A DNA stretch of 10,000 nucleotides from Chloroflexota bacterium (GTDB taxonomy: Bacteria > Chloroflexota > Anaerolineae > Anaerolineales > Villigracilaceae): the NCBI GenBank assembly GCA_020217065.1, contig JAIWOB010000103.1, positions 1 through 10,000 on the forward strand. Direction: 5' to 3'. Under the pieces are notes generated by a model. The model made no database searches. It saw only the letters and a list, made by a program, of their open reading frames with translations, and was not told where the DNA came from. Position 1 is the first letter of the stretch, and every line of letters starts with the position of its first letter. A program made the position numbers and the translations under genes. Positions 6,862 to 10,000 of this stretch are shown here, piece after piece.

Positions 6862-7287
6862 ATGACCGCTTTATCCGGCAATTTTTCAGGCAAGGAGTTT
6901 CAACGCTTTTCGCGTTTTCTGACCGTTGGGGCGGTTGGCACGCTTTTGGATTTCAGCCTGTTGACCCTGCTCAAACTGGCGGGACTGCCCACCATACTTG
7001 CCAACAGCCTTTCGTTCACGGCTGGGTTGTTGAACAACTTCACCCTCAACCGCCTGTGGACATTTCAAGACCGTCAAACCGACTGGCGTCGTCAATTTGC
7101 GCAGTTCACCCTTGTCAGTCTGGTGGGATTGGCGCTGAACAACCTCATCGTGCTTTCGCTGGAAAATGCGCTGGGCGTTTTGTCCGGTCAACCCGACTGG
7201 GGCTACCTGCCCGCCAAGGTCATCGCCGCGGGCGCGGTGGCGTTCTGGAATTATTTTGCAAATCGGATGTGGACGTTTAGAAAGTAA
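6862..7287 (+). CDS. GtrA-family membrane protein
   Basis: 141 residues, the usual size of GtrA-like proteins, with four hydrophobic segments (about 18-38, 42-58, 82-102 and 115-132). Family marks are RFLTVGAVGTLLDF near the N-terminus, a central LNNFTLNRLWTF and a second copy of that pattern at the end (FWNYFANRMWTF). GtrA proteins are thought to flip polyprenyl-phosphate-linked sugars to the outer face of the membrane or to assist such transfer. The start at 6862 is supported by AAAGGA 9 bases upstream. The next gene, an ArnT/YkcB-like enzyme needing an outward-facing lipid-linked sugar, begins 36 bases downstream on the same strand without a terminator between, so the two are probably co-transcribed and functionally linked. 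Confidence 0.88.
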   Translation: MTALSGNFSGKEFQRFSRFLTVGAVGTLLDFSLLTLLKLAGLPTILANSLSFTAGLLNNFTLNRLWTFQDRQTDWRRQFAQFTLVSLVGLALNNLIVLSLENALGVLSGQPDWGYLPAKVIAAGAVAFWNYFANRMWTFRK

Positions 7288-7309
7288 GAAGTGAATAGTG
7301 AGAAGTGAA
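7287..7309 (+). repeat. Short direct repeat in the leader of the ykcB-like gene
   Basis: AGAAGTGAA occurs at 7287-7295 and again at 7301-7309, 14 bases apart, filling most of the 36-base gap. The second copy runs into the Shine-Dalgarno AGGAG at 7311-7315. The purine-rich character may simply suit ribosome access; no function is shown. Confidence 0.6.
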
Positions 7310-7310
7310 A

Positions 7311-7315
7311 AGGAG
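7311..7315 (+). promoter_or_regulatory. Shine-Dalgarno AGGAG (decides start of the ykcB-like gene)
   Basis: AGGAG lies 8 bases before the ATG at 7324 and only 2 bases before an in-frame TTG at 7318. The spacing strongly favours ATG at 7324. Confidence 0.75.
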
Positions 7316-7323
7316 TATTGGAA

Positions 7324-9612
7324 ATGACAACAACAACCCTTCCCTCGAATCCCTCATTTTTGAAGAGAAGCCTTTTTCCCGGCGTAACGGTTTCCACCGT
7401 GTTGGTCATCGCCATCATGGCGTTTTCGCTGGGGCTTCATCTTTACAATATCGAGTCCATCGGCGACGCCAACGCCTATTACACGGCGGCAGTGGAATCG
7501 ATGCTGAAATCTTGGAGTAATTTCTTCTTCGTCGCGGCGGAACCTGGCGGCTCGGTGACGGTGGACAAACCCCCGCTCGGCTTGTGGATTGAGGCGGTCT
7601 TTGCCTACTTCCTCGGCGTGAGCGGCTTCAGCGCATCGCTGCCCAACATCCTCGCGGGCGTATTTGGAATTCCCCTGCTCTATGCGATGGTCAAAAAATA
7701 CATGGGCGAACTGGCGGGCTTGGTCGCCGGCGGGGTGATGGCGATTACGCCCGTCTTTGTCGCCACCAACCGCAACAACACCATGGACGGGATGTTGGTC
7801 TTCTTCCTGCTGATGGCTGCATGGGCGTTCATCCAGGCGACCGAGCGGCGCAGTCTGTTTTGGCTTCTCATGGGAGCCTTCCTTGTAGGGCTTGGGTTCA
7901 ATATTAAAATGCTGCAAGCCTTTTTACCCCTGCCCGCCTTTTATGCGCTTTACCTCTTCGGCTCGCAGGAAGGCTGGATTCGCAAAATCTTTAATCTCGG
8001 CGTCGCCACTGCCTTGTTGGTTGGCGTTTCGCTCTCATGGGCGGCTGTCGTGGATTCGGTCCCCGCCGACTCGCGCCCGTATATCGGCTCCAGCGACGAC
8101 AATTCGGTGATGGGATTGATTTTCGGTCACAATGGGATTTCCAGGCTGGAAAATTTACGCGGCGGCGGACAGACCCCGCCCCAAATGGGAGCCGCCCCAC
8201 AGCAGGGAACGCGCTCCAGCGGCGCTCCGCAAGAGGCGCTGGACGCCTGCTCCAATCTCAAAGAAGGAGCGGCTTGCTCGTTTACGCTGGGAAACGGGAA
8301 TATGGTGAAAGGTTCGTGCATCGTCCCGCCCAATTCAAGCGAATTGGCTTGCGCGCCGCAAGGGATGAATCAACCCAACAGGCAAAATCAGCCCAATGGA
8401 CAGAACCAGTCTCCAGCAAATCAAATTCCGCCGCGGCAAGCCGTTGACGCCTGCGCCAATTCCGCTTTGGGCGCGGCTTGTTCGTTCAATCTTCAAAATG
8501 GAAATACCATTAACGGCTCGTGTATTATTCCGCCCAATTCAAGCGAGTTGACTTGCGCGCCGCAGGGGATGATTCCGCAAAGGCAGGGGCAGCCCCCAAA
8601 CGGTCAGGGCGGCGGGACGCCGTTCAGCCAGGAGAGCGGCTCGCCGGGCGTCTGGCGTTTCTTTACTCAGCCTCTTTCCAAACAGATGTCATGGCTGTTG
8701 CCCTTCGCGTTGATTTCTGTCTTGCTTACTTTATTCGCTTCGCGCATACAACTGCCCGTCGAGTCGGGGGCGCACAAGGCTCTGGTCTTATGGGGCGGCT
8801 GGCTGCTGACCTGCCTCATATTTTTCAGCGCGGTTTCCGGTATCTTCCACGCCTATTACGCCATCATGCTGGCGCCCGCGCTGGGCGGGATGGTCGGCGC
8901 GGGTTTCGCTCAACTCTGGTCGTGGGCAAACAGGAAGTGGGCGGGCGCGTTATTGTCCATTGCGGCGGCGCTGACCCTTGGATTCCAATATTTCGCTTCG
9001 CGGCAGTATGGAGAATTTTCGGAGCAAATATATATCGGCGCGGGGTTGTTTGCAATTGGAGCGGCGCTGCTCTTCGCGCAAAAGCGTCTTGCGTACCTCT
9101 TTGTTCTGGCGGCGATATGCGTCGTTCCCCTGTATTGGACGGCGATGACGGTATCGTCGAGCGCCAACCAAAACCTGCCCTCAGCCTACGCCGGCGGATA
9201 CCAGCAGGCGGGTCCTGATGGAATTAACCGTCCGCGGCAGCCCGACGGGCAGGGGCGCGGCATGGATGAAGACATGTTAACCTTCCTCCAAGAAAACACG
9301 CAAGACGTGAAATACCTGCTGGCGGTCCCTTCGGCGCAAAACGGCTCAACGCTGGTCTTGCAAACGGGACGCCCGGTGCTCTTCATGGGCGGGTTCAGCG
9401 GCAGCGACGAAGTGGTCACGGCGGAAGATTTATCCGCAATGGTCGCAAACGGCGAATTGCGCTATGTTTTGTACGGCGGAGACCGCAAGCCGGATATCGC
9501 CAATTGGCTGCAAAGCGCCTGTTCGCCTGTGACACGTTTTAACCAGGTAACGGGAGCGGCAGGACGGCAGGGCGAAGGCAATGTGGGGATGACTCTGTAT
9601 GAGTGCAGGTAG
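7324..9612 (+). CDS. YkcB-like GT39 membrane glycosyltransferase with a duplicated Cys-module loop insertion
   Basis: 762 residues. The N-terminal membrane core is typical of YkcB/ArnT-like mannosyl- or arabinosyl-type transferases: a first helix (about 22-40), then the outer loop with GDANAYY (D48), SWSNFFFVAAEPGG and VTVDKPPLGLW (D81), followed by NRNNTMDGML and SRPYIGSSDDNSV (250-262) before FGHNGISRL. These enzymes use polyprenyl-phosphate sugars at the outer face of the membrane; the acceptor here is unknown. Residues about 279-440 form a Gly/Pro/Gln/Asn-rich loop holding two 44-residue four-cysteine modules (305-348 and 373-416). The membrane core resumes at WRFFTQPLSKQMSWLLPFAL. A soluble C-terminal domain follows the last helices, with TFLQENTQDVKYLLAVPS and LRYVLYGG. 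Relatives commonly have a low-complexity loop at this same place; the cysteine modules are what is odd. It is paired with the GtrA-like gene upstream. The start is fixed by AGGAG at 7311. Confidence 0.87.
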   Translation: MTTTTLPSNPSFLKRSLFPGVTVSTVLVIAIMAFSLGLHLYNIESIGDANAYYTAAVESMLKSWSNFFFVAAEPGGSVTVDKPPLGLWIEAVFAYFLGVSGFSASLPNILAGVFGIPLLYAMVKKYMGELAGLVAGGVMAITPVFVATNRNNTMDGMLVFFLLMAAWAFIQATERRSLFWLLMGAFLVGLGFNIKMLQAFLPLPAFYALYLFGSQEGWIRKIFNLGVATALLVGVSLSWAAVVDSVPADSRPYIGSSDDNSVMGLIFGHNGISRLENLRGGGQTPPQMGAAPQQGTRSSGAPQEALDACSNLKEGAACSFTLGNGNMVKGSCIVPPNSSELACAPQGMNQPNRQNQPNGQNQSPANQIPPRQAVDACANSALGAACSFNLQNGNTINGSCIIPPNSSELTCAPQGMIPQRQGQPPNGQGGGTPFSQESGSPGVWRFFTQPLSKQMSWLLPFALISVLLTLFASRIQLPVESGAHKALVLWGGWLLTCLIFFSAVSGIFHAYYAIMLAPALGGMVGAGFAQLWSWANRKWAGALLSIAAALTLGFQYFASRQYGEFSEQIYIGAGLFAIGAALLFAQKRLAYLFVLAAICVVPLYWTAMTVSSSANQNLPSAYAGGYQQAGPDGINRPRQPDGQGRGMDEDMLTFLQENTQDVKYLLAVPSAQNGSTLVLQTGRPVLFMGGFSGSDEVVTAEDLSAMVANGELRYVLYGGDRKPDIANWLQSACSPVTRFNQVTGAAGRQGEGNVGMTLYECR
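8236..8571 (+). repeat. Internal coding repeat: two four-cysteine modules
   Basis: Bases 8236-8367 and 8440-8571 encode two 44-residue modules that agree at 32 of 44 positions by my hand alignment. Each has cysteines at module positions 5, 14, 28 and 39 (C309, C318, C332, C343 and C377, C386, C400, C411) and shares ACSF, NGN, GSCI, PPNSSEL and CAPQGM. A 24-residue Asn/Gln/Pro linker separates them. The DNA copies are most alike toward their 3' ends. The even number of cysteines in a predicted extracytoplasmic loop suggests two disulfides per module. Confidence 0.9.
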
Positions 9613-9620
9613 CAAACGCA

Positions 9621-9653
9621 GCAGGTCGCGCTTGAGGCGCGACCTGCACTTTT
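9621..9653 (+). terminator. Intrinsic terminator of the gtrA-ykcB-like unit
   Basis: A perfect 11-bp stem (9621-9631 with 9637-9647) with a 5-base TTGAG loop is followed by AC and TTTT, starting 8 bases after the TAG stop. On the minus strand no T-run follows, so it is directional. The remaining gap up to 9738 holds no gene; a weak 6-bp hairpin (GCGGCG/CGCCGC near 9671-9692) lacks a T-run. Confidence 0.85.
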
Positions 9654-9738
9654 ATCCATAACGCTTGTCGCGGCGGTTTTGGAACGCCGCTTGAGGATTC
9701 CTCCCATTCGACGCCTGCCGCGTCACGCGCCTTTCGAC

Positions 9739-10000
9739 CTACCAATTCAAATCTTTTTCGTACTTCCACTTGATTAACATTCCGCCCGCCACTTCCTTGA
9801 AGACGGCTTTGTCCTTTTGCGAGAATAAACGCCGCCAGTTGCCAGCCTGTCCTTTGGGGAGGAAGGAGGCGATGTCCTCGTTGCGTTTTGCCTGCCATTC
9901 CTCGTCGGGGTTGGAGGACATTTCGTCGCGCAGGGCTTTATCGAGCGCGGGGTCAATCGTCTTCACGCCGAGAAAATTCCAAAGCTTCGTCATTTCGTCA
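9739..10000 (-). CDS. Sulfotransferase-like protein, C-terminal fragment (N-terminus beyond window)
   Basis: About 87 residues are visible, ending at TAG 9741-9739; the frame stays open to the right edge, so the ATG at 9993 is probably internal rather than the start. The text resembles the C-terminal end of PAPS-dependent sulfotransferases: an NFLGV segment following a basic/acidic helix, then FLPKGQAGNWRRLFS, which lines up with the RKGxxGDWK PAPS-binding motif, and a final KWKYEKDLNW like the common LGYE tail. In the motif the K, both glycines and W are kept, but the first R is P and the D is N. Such enzymes move a sulfuryl group onto hydroxyls or amines of sugars, lipids or small molecules. 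The N-terminal PAPS loop (TxxKSGTT-like) is outside the window and cannot be checked, so the family call is tentative. It converges with the glycosyltransferase unit. Confidence 0.65.
   Translation of the reverse strand, partial: DEMTKLWNFLGVKTIDPALDKALRDEMSSNPDEEWQAKRNEDIASFLPKGQAGNWRRLFSQKDKAVFKEVAGGMLIKWKYEKDLNW

Noticed and set aside
7318..7323. TTG start for the ykcB-like gene
   Set aside because: Only 2 bases separate it from AGGAG; ATG at 7324 has normal spacing.
7354..7917. Minus-strand open frame (187 codons) opposite the ykcB-like gene
   Set aside because: It lies opposite conserved catalytic loops of the real gene and has His/Arg/Gln-rich composition typical of a reverse-strand shadow.

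Overview
The window reads as ordinary chromosomal DNA of a moderately GC-rich bacterium, most likely a member of Chloroflexota (Anaerolineae-like). The basis is the MiaB variant (CSHACAFC radical-SAM motif followed later by LLGQIVDRYG), several genes whose -10 box sits directly on the start codon, and the membrane-glycosyltransferase repertoire. This placement is inference from motifs, not a database result. No rRNA, tRNA, CRISPR array, transposase or phage gene is visible, and no intergenic gap exceeds about 155 bases.

Left part, minus strand (1-2160): a PP_4765-type FAD flavoprotein that runs off the left edge, preceded by miaB, the tRNA methylthiotransferase. A strong intrinsic terminator ends miaB, and a -10 box for the flavoprotein follows within a few bases.

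Divergent promoter region (2161-2288): two extended -10 boxes (TGGTATAAT) face away from each other and form a perfect 11-base inverted repeat. One drives miaB leftward. The other drives a rightward surface-glycan operon with an almost leaderless first gene.

Centre, plus strand (2289-6707): two tandem paralogous GT39/PMT-type integral-membrane glycosyltransferases and a Gfo/Idh/MocA sugar-type oxidoreductase. They are closely packed (7-base gap, then a 4-base ATGA overlap) and end at a hairpin.

Right part, plus strand (6862-9612): a second transcription unit with a GtrA-family small membrane protein and a YkcB-like GT39 glycosyltransferase, closed by a perfect 11-bp-stem terminator. GtrA proteins are thought to move polyprenyl-phosphate sugars across the membrane, and YkcB/ArnT-like enzymes use such lipid-linked sugars outside, so the pair makes biochemical sense. 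The YkcB-like protein carries an unusual loop insertion with two copies of a 44-residue four-cysteine module.

At the right edge, on the minus strand, is the C-terminal part of a probable PAPS-dependent sulfotransferase. Overall the window is mainly an envelope or secreted-glycan decoration locus next to housekeeping genes. The most unusual item is the duplicated cysteine module inside the YkcB-like transferase. I do not see a clearly new biological system.
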